From JADJOY01 sp046331705 [NCBI: bacterium] (GTDB lineage: Bacteria > JADJOY01): a stretch of DNA of 64,000 bases. This document shows, piece by piece, positions 23,426-30,662 of the stretch. Within the stretch, counting starts at the first letter, position 1. Each line of letters opens with the position of its first letter. The notes under the pieces are model-generated. The model ran no database searches and was not told the origin of the DNA. It saw only the letters and a list, made by a program, of their open reading frames with translations. The DNA lies in contig JAXLQJ010000032.1 of the NCBI GenBank assembly GCA_046331705.1, forward strand, positions 1-64,000, in the 5' to 3' direction. A program made the position numbers and the translations under genes.

Positions 23426-24595
23426 ATGCGCCCGCATCAACGAATCCTGCTGGGGATCGTCACATTCGGGGTCGCGACAACGGCGTTCGTCGATCCCGCG
23501 GCTGCGTCGCATTCGAGCTCGCCAGCGTCGCAACGCGCTCGCCTCGACCAAGCGGCGCAGCGAGGCGATGACGCGACCGTGCGCGAGCTGATCGCGCAAG
23601 GCACGTCGCTCGACTGTGACGCGTCCGGGTGCCCGATCCTTCACGCGGCCATGGCTCGCGACGGAACAGTCGTACGCACGCTCCTGGAAGCCGGCGCCGT
23701 CATCGACCCCGTGCGCTCGTCGGTGTTGCTGTCGGTCCGATCCGCCGCGGCGGCACGCCTTCTGATATCGCATGGCGCCGACATCGCCGCACGGACGCCG
23801 ACGGGTGATTCGGTCCTGCATCGGGCGGCGTACACCCAGCTCACCGCCCCCCCGCGGCCCGATCTGATTGCTTGCTTGATCCGAGCCGGCGCCGATGTGA
23901 ATGCCCGCAACGCTCGCGGGGAGACCGCGTTGCACACGGCCACACGCGCGTGGTCCCTGGGCGTGATGCGTGTGCTCACCGAAGCAGGGATCGACCTAGA
24001 GGCTCGTGACATCGATGGGCGGACAGCACTCGACGATGCCTACGATCGAGACCGTCTGCTCGTGGCGGAGCTGATCCGCGCTGGCGCCGACGACGATCGT
24101 TCTCGATGGACTCGTGCCACGCAGGCGCTGATGCGGCCGTTTCGAGCCGGGCTGCTCGGGTTGGTCGCAAGACGCGCTGCGCAGAACACGAGCCTGTGGG
24201 TGTGGCTCGCGTGCTGCATCGCGATCGGATTCACGCGTCGGCGTGAGAGACCAGCGCTTCCGTCGCAACCATGGGCTGCGGCGAGCGCTCTCGCCTCGCT
24301 CGCCGCACCCGTGGTGGGGATTCTCGTCTGGGAAGCGACACGCGTTCGCGTCATCCAGGGGTACGTGATCTCGTCGCTCGACTGGGTGACGACTCCCGAC
24401 ATCACCCCGGTCGTCGGTACGGCCGCGGCGATCTGGCTCTGTGCTTGGCTCTGCGCCGTGCCGCTCGTCGATTCGCGCCTGCGCCAACGGCGTCAGCGGG
24501 GAAGCCGGCGATGGCAATGGAGAGACACCATCGACACGATCGTCGTCCTAATCGGGCCGCTCGTCGTCCATCGAGCGACGCTGGCGGCCGGATGA
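23426..24595 (+). CDS. Ankyrin-repeat protein with C-terminal membrane segments
   Basis: A 389-residue protein. A signal-like N-terminus (ILLGIVTFGVATTAFVDPAAA) leads to about five ankyrin repeats between residues 40 and 210, for example LLISHGADIAARTPTGDSVL, CLIRAGADVNARNARGETAL and VLTEAGIDLEARDIDGRTAL. The C-terminal 170 residues hold three or four hydrophobic stretches (LWVWLACCIAIGF, ASLAAPVVGILVW, TAAAIWLCAWLCAVPLV, IDTIVVLIGPLVV). Codon choice looks less GC-biased than in neighbours, with more GAT, CGA and TCG/ACT. That may mean recent acquisition, judged by eye. It probably presents a binding domain outside the inner membrane; the partner is unknown. Confidence 0.72.
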   Translation: MRPHQRILLGIVTFGVATTAFVDPAAASHSSSPASQRARLDQAAQRGDDATVRELIAQGTSLDCDASGCPILHAAMARDGTVVRTLLEAGAVIDPVRSSVLLSVRSAAAARLLISHGADIAARTPTGDSVLHRAAYTQLTAPPRPDLIACLIRAGADVNARNARGETALHTATRAWSLGVMRVLTEAGIDLEARDIDGRTALDDAYDRDRLLVAELIRAGADDDRSRWTRATQALMRPFRAGLLGLVARRAAQNTSLWVWLACCIAIGFTRRRERPALPSQPWAAASALASLAAPVVGILVWEATRVRVIQGYVISSLDWVTTPDITPVVGTAAAIWLCAWLCAVPLVDSRLRQRRQRGSRRWQWRDTIDTIVVLIGPLVVHRATLAAG

Positions 24596-24632
24596 GCCGC
24601 GCCAACGCGCTACCACGCTGCGGATAATGGAA

Positions 24633-24730
24633 CGCGCCTCAAGGCGCGCCGACGAGCGTAGCGAGTCGACTCGGGGGTGGGGCCCCGTCCGAATTCACTT
24701 CGTGAGGGCGGGGCGTGAAAAGCCCCCGAG
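24633..24730. repeat. Highly structured intergenic element (nested inverted repeats)
   Basis: Between two convergent genes lies a block of stacked inverted repeats. CGCGCCT (24633-24639) pairs with AGGCGCG (24642-24648). Then three nested arms follow: CTCGGGGG (24670-24677) with CCCCCGAG (24723-24730); GCCCCG (24682-24687) with CGGGGC (24709-24714); TCAC (24695-24698) with GTGA (24702-24705). The arrangement predicts one long branched hairpin. It has no coding character. It could be a dispersed extragenic repeat, a non-autonomous mobile element or a structured RNA; only one copy was noticed in this window. Confidence 0.55.
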
Positions 24731-24750
24731 GGAAAATCGAGGAAGCTCTG

Positions 24751-24773
24751 AAACAAGCGCATCGCGCTTGTTT
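24751..24773. terminator. Bidirectional rho-independent-type terminator
   Basis: AAACAAGCGC (24751-24760) and GCGCTTGTTT (24764-24773) form a perfect 10-bp stem with a three-base loop. The stem base gives A-rich and T-rich flanks on both sides (AAA and TTTT), so it can act in either direction. It sits between the convergent ankyrin gene (ends 24595) and GH99-like gene (ends 24801). Confidence 0.7.
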
Positions 24774-24800
24774 TCCAGGGCTACCGCGGCAGCTCGGCGC

Positions 24801-26030
24801 TCAGGTTCGCAGGGCATCGAGGTAGCGGGTGCCGTTGCCTTGGACGATCGCGCCCTCGGTGAGGAAGGCGTCGGACGACGGGCCGCCGATGGCGGGTTCG
24901 AGCTGGCTGCCTTCGTTCCACTCGTTGAACGTGGTGCTCACCACGAGCGGCGCTTCGCCGATGAACGGCCGCACCCAGCGATCCCACGCCTGATCGAGGA
25001 ATAGCGCGCCCGAGTCCCGCTCGCGCGGCACGGTGCAGAACGCCTTGTCGGGGCGCACGCCGCGATCGTTGTAGCCGGGCAGGATCGTCGGCACGAACTC
25101 CACACCCACGCGGCGCGCGGCGTCGCGGTAAGTGACGTAGAGATCGTGGGTGTCCGACAGGAAGCGATCGACTCCCGCGGCGCCGCAGAAGCGGCCGTCG
25201 CTGAAGAGCGGGTTGTAGCTCCACACGGCATCGAACGACGCCATGCGCGTGAGGTTGGGCTCGCGCTCGCCCAGGATGCGCCCGCTCTCGCCCACGACGT
25301 ACCAGTAGACCTCCTCGCCCACCAGGTAGGGATCGAGGCCTTGGCCGCGCATCGCCTCGCGCAGCCGCGCGATGGTGCCGGGAAAGTCCCCGGCGAAGCT
25401 GCGCGTGAGGTAGAGGAAGACCACCGGGCGATCGTCGATGCGCAGATACGAGGGATGCCCGAACACCTCGCGGCCGAGCGTCACGAGGTCGTCGATCAAG
25501 AGCCGCTCGCCCTCGGCGTCGAGGCTCAGGATTCCGGCGCCCGAGACGTCGACCAGGCCCTGCACTTCGTAGAGGATCGCGGAGCGAACCTGACCCAGGC
25601 CGAGGCCCGAGCGGTAATAGTCGAGGACGCGTTCGCGGGCGCGGATCAGCGTCTCGTCGCCCCCCGTTCCCGGCCGCGGCATCGGCCACACGTCGAACAT
25701 CAGGAAGTCGAGACCACCCTGGCGGGCGAACACCGAATGCGCTGCCAGCGTGACCGAGCCCGAGCTGTAGTCGCCGAGCAAGGGCGCGATCGGCGGATCG
25801 AGCTTCTGGCCGTACGTCCCCAGATTCCAGTTCTCGGGAAACCACGAGTAATAGGCGGCACCCAGCGCCGCGAGGCGCGAGCGGCTCTGGAGCGAGCCGC
25901 CGGTGCCGCCGGAACCACCGCCGCCGCACGCCGCGACGAACGCCACCGCGACCCAGGCGGCCGCGACGACGCGACCCACGGGCGGACGGGCTGGCACCGC
26001 GCGGGTGCGCCGATCGATCGAAGCGCTCAC
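24801..26030 (-). CDS. GH99-like (WbsX/endo-mannanase-type) lipoprotein
   Basis: An exported protein of about 409 residues. The h-region VVAAAWVAVAFVAAC ends in a lipobox cysteine followed by a Gly-rich linker. The domain begins AAYYSWFPENWN and includes FLMFDVWPMP, RPVVFLYLTRSF, EFVPTILPGYNDRG and STTFNEWNEGSQLEP. These match GH99-like TIM-barrel glycosidases and WbsX-like proteins, whose YY-W-P and NEW-EG-LEP motifs surround the active site. GTG 26030 is chosen because it gives a normal signal peptide; an in-frame ATG at 26138 adds 36 residues and almost reaches the divergent prenyltransferase. It may trim a surface or environmental polysaccharide. Confidence 0.75.
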   Translation of the reverse strand: MSASIDRRTRAVPARPPVGRVVAAAWVAVAFVAACGGGGSGGTGGSLQSRSRLAALGAAYYSWFPENWNLGTYGQKLDPPIAPLLGDYSSGSVTLAAHSVFARQGGLDFLMFDVWPMPRPGTGGDETLIRARERVLDYYRSGLGLGQVRSAILYEVQGLVDVSGAGILSLDAEGERLLIDDLVTLGREVFGHPSYLRIDDRPVVFLYLTRSFAGDFPGTIARLREAMRGQGLDPYLVGEEVYWYVVGESGRILGEREPNLTRMASFDAVWSYNPLFSDGRFCGAAGVDRFLSDTHDLYVTYRDAARRVGVEFVPTILPGYNDRGVRPDKAFCTVPRERDSGALFLDQAWDRWVRPFIGEAPLVVSTTFNEWNEGSQLEPAIGGPSSDAFLTEGAIVQGNGTRYLDALRT

Positions 26031-26167
26031 GGCGGAATCGGAGGGAAGGAAACCGGAGGGGTGGCGTGAATCGCGCCAGCGAAGAGCACGCGGCGCGCGG
26101 GGGGACGGATTCGTAGCCCGTCTCTTAGACTTCGGCAACCTCGGACAGCGCGCGGAGAGCCATCACG

Positions 26168-27220
26168 ATGTCGGTCGGCAACTGGGTGGAGATCGTCCGG
26201 ACCTGCAACCTGCAGCCGGAAAAGAAGATGGACGTGGTGAGCAAATGGCTCATCATCGTCCGGGCCTGCGTCTTTCCCATCACCATCCTCTCGGCGGCGA
26301 TCGGTGGGCTCCTGGCGGCCAACGACGGTCGTTTCCACGCCGGCCACTTCGCGCTGGTGACGCTGGCGCTGGTGGTCGCGCACGCCGCCAACAACATGGT
26401 GAACGACCTCTTCGACGTGATCCACGGCGTCGACACGAAGGACTACCACCGCGCCAATTACGCGCCGCACCCCATCCTGGGCGGGCTCACCACCAAGCAG
26501 GGGCTCATCGGCGCGATCGCGCTCTGCAACGTGATCGACCTGGCGGTGGCGTTCTACCTGTCGAGCGTGTGCGGCTGGACCGTGATGGCGTTCGCGGTGG
26601 TGGGGCTCGCGACCAGCGTCTTCTACGTGGCGCCGCCGCTCAAGCTGAAGCACCGCGGTCTCGGCGAGCCCGCGATCTTCCTCATCTGGGGGCCACTCAT
26701 GATCGGCGGCACCTACTTCGTGATGGCGGGCAGCGTGCCCACGCGAGTGTGGCTGGCGTCGGTTCCCTACGGTCTCGCCATCACCGCCTCGCTCATGGGC
26801 AAGCACCTCGACAAGGCGGAGAAGGACCGCGCCAAGGGCGTTCGCACGCTGCCGGTGGTGCTCGGCGATCGCCTCGGGCGGAAGGTCACGCAGCTCATGG
26901 TGTGGGGCTTCTACCTCGGGATCGTCTGGCTCGCGGCGTCGGGCGGTCTGCCGCTCTGGTCGTTGCTGACCCTCGGCACGCTGCCTGCGGCGAGCCGCTT
27001 CATCGAGACGCTCGGCAACGTCGCGCCCGAGACACCGCAGGAAGCCTTTCGCCTGGCGGCCGACGTGATCCCCGCCGATCTCAAGAAGCGGGTGCGGCTC
27101 GACGCACCCGTCGCCGCGTATCCGCTCTGGCCGCTCTGGTACGTGGCGTGGGGGATGTGGTGGGGCCGCTACGCCGGCGGCGCGTTCGTGCTCGGCCTGG
27201 TCATCGCGGCGCTCACGTGA
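26168..27220 (+). CDS. UbiA/MenA-like prenyltransferase
   Basis: A 350-residue polytopic membrane enzyme of the UbiA superfamily, which joins a polyprenyl diphosphate to an aromatic or other acceptor. The first Mg-diphosphate motif is NDLFDVIHGVD (79-89), the MenA-like form of NDxxDxxxD. The second conserved region is LDKAEKDRAKGVRTLPVVLG (about 214-233), containing the D-x4-DR-x-GxRTLPV pattern. About eight hydrophobic segments are present. The N-terminal 25 residues are soluble. The acceptor could be a menaquinone precursor or a lipid headgroup; no other quinone gene is nearby. It ends in a 20-bp palindrome shared with the convergent metallophosphoesterase. Confidence 0.83.
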   Translation: MSVGNWVEIVRTCNLQPEKKMDVVSKWLIIVRACVFPITILSAAIGGLLAANDGRFHAGHFALVTLALVVAHAANNMVNDLFDVIHGVDTKDYHRANYAPHPILGGLTTKQGLIGAIALCNVIDLAVAFYLSSVCGWTVMAFAVVGLATSVFYVAPPLKLKHRGLGEPAIFLIWGPLMIGGTYFVMAGSVPTRVWLASVPYGLAITASLMGKHLDKAEKDRAKGVRTLPVVLGDRLGRKVTQLMVWGFYLGIVWLAASGGLPLWSLLTLGTLPAASRFIETLGNVAPETPQEAFRLAADVIPADLKKRVRLDAPVAAYPLWPLWYVAWGMWWGRYAGGAFVLGLVIAALT

Positions 27221-27226
27221 GCGCCG
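27207..27226. other. Perfect 20-bp palindrome spanning convergent gene ends
   Basis: CGGCGCTCACGTGAGCGCCG is identical to its reverse complement over 20 bases. It covers the last codons and TGA of the prenyltransferase (ends 27220) and stops four bases short of the metallophosphoesterase stop (27230). It has no loop and no U-tract. It may act as a bidirectional transcription barrier or protein site, or may be chance in GC-rich coding sequence. Confidence 0.5.
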
Positions 27227-27229
27227 GGA

Positions 27230-28546
27230 TCAGGCGCGCACGATCTCGAGCACGGTGATCTCGGACGGGGCGCCGAGCCGCATCGGCGGGCCCCAATACC
27301 CGGTGCCTCGACTCACGTAGAGCCACATCGCTTCCCGTGCGGGGAGGTCCGAATCCGCCGCGGCGCTCGCTCCGCGGGAAATGCGGAAGAGGCCCGCCAC
27401 GTAGGGCGTGACCAATCGCACCGGCAGATGCCAGGGGAAGAACTGGCCGCCGTGCGTGTGTCCCGAGATCTGCAGGTGGGCGCCCAGACGCGCGGCGTGA
27501 CGCGCCGTATTGGGCTGATGCGAGAGGAAGACTCGGAGGTCGGCCGCGGGCGCGCCGCCGAGAGCGGCATCGGCGTCCGCACGGTGTCCCGGCACCATGC
27601 GGCCGGCCATGGCGTCGGTGACGCCGGCGACGAGCACGCGGGCTCCGTCGACCTCGACCAGCCGGTGCTCGTTCACGAGCGGCGTGAACCCGAGTCGCGC
27701 CACCTCGCGAAGCCAGGCATCGGGTCCGCTGTAGTACTCGTGGTTGCCGGTCACGTAGAAGCGTCCGTCGCGCGCCACGATGTCCGCGAGCGGCTGGGTG
27801 TGCTCGCGCAGCGTCGCGACGCTGCCATCCACGAGATCGCCCGTGAGCACCACCAGGTGGGGTTCGAGCGCGTTCACCGCGTCCACGATCGCGCGCACGT
27901 AATCGCTCTTGATGGTCGGTCCGACGTGGATGTCGGAGATCTGCACGATCCGGTATCCCTCGAGCGCCGGCGGAAGCTCCGCGACGGGGACTCGCACCCG
28001 CTTCACCTCGGCGAGCCGCCGCGCCGCCACCAGCCCGAACCCGGTCGCCGCCAGCGACACCACCACGATCCCCAGATTGCCGAACCGCTCGAGCCAGAGC
28101 GCGGAGCTCGAGAAGACCGTCGGGTCGGGCGCGACGAAGCGCGCGTGCGCGGAGGTGTCGGACGCGAGCCGCCACAGGAAGCCGAGCAGATCGCGCACGC
28201 CGAGCATCGGCAGCACCAGGGCCAGGAACCCCATACCGACGTAGGTCACCCAGTAGAACGCGTCGAGACGCCGCGACGGACCGGCGAGACGCGAAGCCAC
28301 GAACGACCCCGGCACGAACACCAGGTGAAGCGCGAGCGCCGTCCACGCCAGCGCCGCGGGCACCAGCGGCAGCTCACTCGCGGTGACGAGGCTGCGGCCG
28401 ATGTAGACGTAGACGGGCGAGAGCAGGACCACCGCGACGCCCCAGAACGCCAGTGCGTGCGGCGCACGAGCGCGCCGCTGCCGCGCCAGCGTGGCCGCGA
28501 TCTCGCGCTCCGTGGGATCGGAAACGTTCGCCTGCGTTGAGCTCAT
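27230..28546 (-). CDS. Membrane-anchored metallophosphoesterase
   Basis: A 438-residue protein. The N-terminal half has four to five hydrophobic helices (ALAFWGVAVVLLSPVYVYIG, ALAWTALALHLVFVPGSFV, YVGMGFLALVLPMLGVRDLL, LGIVVVSLAATGFGLVAAR). The C-terminal half is a calcineurin-like phosphoesterase: ISDIHVGP, LTGDLVDG, VTGNHEYY, LSHQPN and SGHTHGGQFF supply the dinuclear metal ligands. The layout matches YkuE/YaeI-like membrane phosphodiesterases that act on lipid or nucleotide-lipid phosphates. ATG 28546 (MSSTQANV) is preferred over 28627, whose extension has no family character. Proximity to a prenyltransferase may hint at a polyprenyl phosphate substrate, a speculation. Confidence 0.85.
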   Translation of the reverse strand: MSSTQANVSDPTEREIAATLARQRRARAPHALAFWGVAVVLLSPVYVYIGRSLVTASELPLVPAALAWTALALHLVFVPGSFVASRLAGPSRRLDAFYWVTYVGMGFLALVLPMLGVRDLLGFLWRLASDTSAHARFVAPDPTVFSSSALWLERFGNLGIVVVSLAATGFGLVAARRLAEVKRVRVPVAELPPALEGYRIVQISDIHVGPTIKSDYVRAIVDAVNALEPHLVVLTGDLVDGSVATLREHTQPLADIVARDGRFYVTGNHEYYSGPDAWLREVARLGFTPLVNEHRLVEVDGARVLVAGVTDAMAGRMVPGHRADADAALGGAPAADLRVFLSHQPNTARHAARLGAHLQISGHTHGGQFFPWHLPVRLVTPYVAGLFRISRGASAAADSDLPAREAMWLYVSRGTGYWGPPMRLGAPSEITVLEIVRA

Positions 28547-28669
28547 GCGACCCGACTCGAGCGCCGTCGTGACCGAGAGGTCCACCCGGGATTCCGGCGC
28601 GAAGCGTCGCCAGCATATCCGCAGCACGGATCGCCAGCCCTCCGCGGGCGGCTGGCGCGGGCTCGCGAC

Positions 28670-30331
28670 TCAGAACTGGAAGTAGATGAACCCCACGGCT
28701 TCGCGCGCATGGAACACCACCAGCATCGTCATCGCGTAGGCGCACGCCGCGCTCTTGATCCAGAGCGGAGCGGAGCGGACGCGCGCAGGGCGCCGCTCGC
28801 CCCCCGCCATCCCCTCCAGCAGGAAGAGCGGCGCCGCCAGGTACGCCATGAACGCGAGCGTGGCGACGTCGGCCAGCCCGACCATCGAGATCCCCGCCGC
28901 GAGTCGGTGCAAGAACGCTCCGACCGTCGCCAGCGAATCGGCGCGGAAGAGCAACCAGCCGAAGCACGTGAGGTGGAACATCACGACGATCCGCACGAGG
29001 CGGCGCAGCTTCGCCGCGGCGTCGTTGCCCTCGACCACGTCCGAGAGCCCGAGAACCCGGAACACCACGAGCAGCCCGCCGTGGTACGCCCCCCACGCGA
29101 CGAAGGTCCAGTTGGCGCCGTGCCAGAGACCGCCGAGCAGCATCGTGATCCAGAGGTTCCGGTATTGCTTGGCGATCCCGTGCCGGTTTCCGCCCAGCGG
29201 GATGTAGAGGTAGTCGCGCAGCCAGCTCGACAAGCTGATGTGCCAGCGTCGCCAGAAGTCGCTGGGGCTCTGCGCGAGATAGGGCAGGTCGAAGTTCACG
29301 ACCAGCTCGTAGCCGAGGAACTTCGACACCCCGCGCGCGATCGACGAATAGCCGGAGAAATCGCCGTAGATCTGCAACGCGAACGCATAGAGTCCGATCA
29401 GCGCCTCGAGCCCGCCGATCGCGCCGCCGCCGCCGTTCGCGAGCCGGTCGAACACGCGATTGGCGATGGGCGCCACGTTGTCGGCGATCACCAGCTTCTT
29501 GAAGAGACCCACGACGATCAGCACCGCCCCCTCGCGAAACGCGGCGAGATCGAGCTTGCGCGGGCTCACGACCTGCGGCAGCAGCGTGTGCGCCCGCATG
29601 ATGGGGCCCGCCACCAGGTGCGGGAAGAAGCACACGAAGAGCGCGAAATCGCGGAAGCTGGTCGTGGGATGAGCATCCCCGCGGTAGATGTCGATCGTGT
29701 AGCTCATCGCCTGGAACGTGTAGAAGCTGATGCCGGCCGGCAGCACCAGCCCGAGCGCCACGGGCGAGACCGTGAGCCCCAGGCCGCTCAACAGCTCCGT
29801 CAGGCTCGCGGCGAAGAAGTCGAAGTACTTGAAGAAGCCGAGGATCACGAGGTTCGCCGTCAGGCTCACCCACACGAACGCCCGGCGCCGCGCGCGCTCG
29901 GGGAGTGCGTAGAGGTGCGGCAGCACCAGCCCGTAGATCGCGACGGCGGCGAGCGAGCCGAGGGGGATGGCGAACGCCCGCCACGCGTGCGGCAATGCCG
30001 CGAGCGCCGCGTGCCCATCCCGAGCGCGCAGCGCCTGCGCGAGCTCCGGATAGCGCACCTGGCTGCAGAGCACGAGCGCTGCGCCCACCAGCGCACCCGC
30101 GAGCAGCCACAGCTTGCGCCGCGGCACCTGCACGCCCGCGACCCCCAGCCCACCCACGTAGTCGATCATCGTCGACAGCAGGATCAGGAACAGGAAGCGG
30201 TAGTCCCACGCACCGTAGAACCCGTAGCTCGCGGCGAGCATCAGGGCGTTCTGCGCGCGGTGCGAGAGCCGCCAATACGGCAGCAGCACCGCCGCGAAGA
30301 AGATCCAGAACGTGAGGGTGTTGTAGTTCAC
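28670..30331 (-). CDS. MBOAT-family O-acyltransferase, AlgI-like
   Basis: A 553-residue membrane-bound O-acyltransferase with ten or more hydrophobic segments. Signature blocks are GFFKYFDFF, LPAGISFYTFQAMSYTIDIY, FFPHLVAGPIMR, YGDFSGYSSIARG, NFDLPYLAQSPSDFWRRWHI, RDYLYIPLGG and LLGGLWHGANW with the catalytic His. These match AlgI, which passes acetyl groups across the inner membrane to alginate or other exopolysaccharides. In the alginate system AlgI works with periplasmic AlgJ/AlgX-type SGNH proteins; none is adjacent here. The acceptor glycan is therefore unknown. ATG 30331 is the only plausible start. Confidence 0.88.
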   Translation of the reverse strand: MNYNTLTFWIFFAAVLLPYWRLSHRAQNALMLAASYGFYGAWDYRFLFLILLSTMIDYVGGLGVAGVQVPRRKLWLLAGALVGAALVLCSQVRYPELAQALRARDGHAALAALPHAWRAFAIPLGSLAAVAIYGLVLPHLYALPERARRRAFVWVSLTANLVILGFFKYFDFFAASLTELLSGLGLTVSPVALGLVLPAGISFYTFQAMSYTIDIYRGDAHPTTSFRDFALFVCFFPHLVAGPIMRAHTLLPQVVSPRKLDLAAFREGAVLIVVGLFKKLVIADNVAPIANRVFDRLANGGGGAIGGLEALIGLYAFALQIYGDFSGYSSIARGVSKFLGYELVVNFDLPYLAQSPSDFWRRWHISLSSWLRDYLYIPLGGNRHGIAKQYRNLWITMLLGGLWHGANWTFVAWGAYHGGLLVVFRVLGLSDVVEGNDAAAKLRRLVRIVVMFHLTCFGWLLFRADSLATVGAFLHRLAAGISMVGLADVATLAFMAYLAAPLFLLEGMAGGERRPARVRSAPLWIKSAACAYAMTMLVVFHAREAVGFIYFQF

Positions 30332-30452
30332 GGGCGCTCGGACGCGCGGCGCGCGGGACTCGGTGTGCGGCGGACCTTGTCATCGGCGCTGGCCAGGCTC
30401 AAGGGGCGGCCGTGCCGCTCGGCCGTGCCACCCGGCTGCGCCGCTCGACCGT

Positions 30453-30494
30453 CCGTTGCCGCTCGACCGTTGCCGCTCGACCGTTGCCGCTCGA
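30453..30494. repeat. Three perfect tandem copies of a 14-bp unit
   Basis: CCGTTGCCGCTCGA occurs three times head-to-tail at 30453-30466, 30467-30480 and 30481-30494. A degenerate copy lies on the left (CCGCTCGACC, 30441-30450) and a partial unit (CCGT) continues on the right. The array ends five bases before the -35 of the tRNA-Arg promoter. There are no spacers, so this is not a CRISPR. Confidence 0.85.
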
Positions 30495-30499
30495 CCGTC

Positions 30500-30530
30500 T
30501 TGACTCGCCGTCGACGGCGCGCTGTATGTT
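30500..30530 (+). promoter_or_regulatory. Candidate promoter of tRNA-Arg
   Basis: TTGACT (30500-30505) is followed by TATGTT (30525-30530) with a 19-base spacer, or TGTATG (30523-30528) with 17. It lies 15-20 bases upstream of the mature tRNA 5' end, immediately after the 14-bp tandem repeats. The -35 matches consensus at five of six positions. Confidence 0.5.
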
Positions 30531-30544
30531 GCAACCGCATCGTT

Positions 30545-30618
30545 GCGCCCATAGCTCAGGTGGACAGAGCGACGGCCTTCTAAGCCGTAGGTCGCAGGTT
30601 CGAACCCTGCTGGGCGCG
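30545..30618 (+). tRNA. tRNA-Arg (anticodon UCU)
   Basis: A complete cloverleaf can be drawn by hand. The acceptor stem is GCGCCCA with TGGGCGC. The D-arm has TAGCTCAGGTGGACAGAGC. The anticodon stem ACGGC/GCCGT encloses the seven-base loop CTTCTAA with anticodon TCT. The T-arm is GCAGG-TTCGAAC-CCTGC. The discriminator is G and CCA is not encoded (GCC follows). It reads AGA codons, rare in this GC-rich genome, with AGG possibly read by wobble. The hybrid kinase gene begins 45 bases downstream. Confidence 0.95.
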
Positions 30619-30662
30619 CCCGCCACCGAAGGTGTGCCGTCGAGCGACTGGAAAGAGCGACG

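Noticed and set aside
30441-30500. A CRISPR array
   Set aside because: The repeats are 14 bases, directly adjacent and without spacers; no cas genes are in the window.
28709-30583. A 624-codon plus-strand open frame opposite AlgI
   Set aside because: The translation is dominated by His, Arg and Glu, the mirror of hydrophobic codons on the opposite strand. AlgI motifs on the minus strand are decisive.
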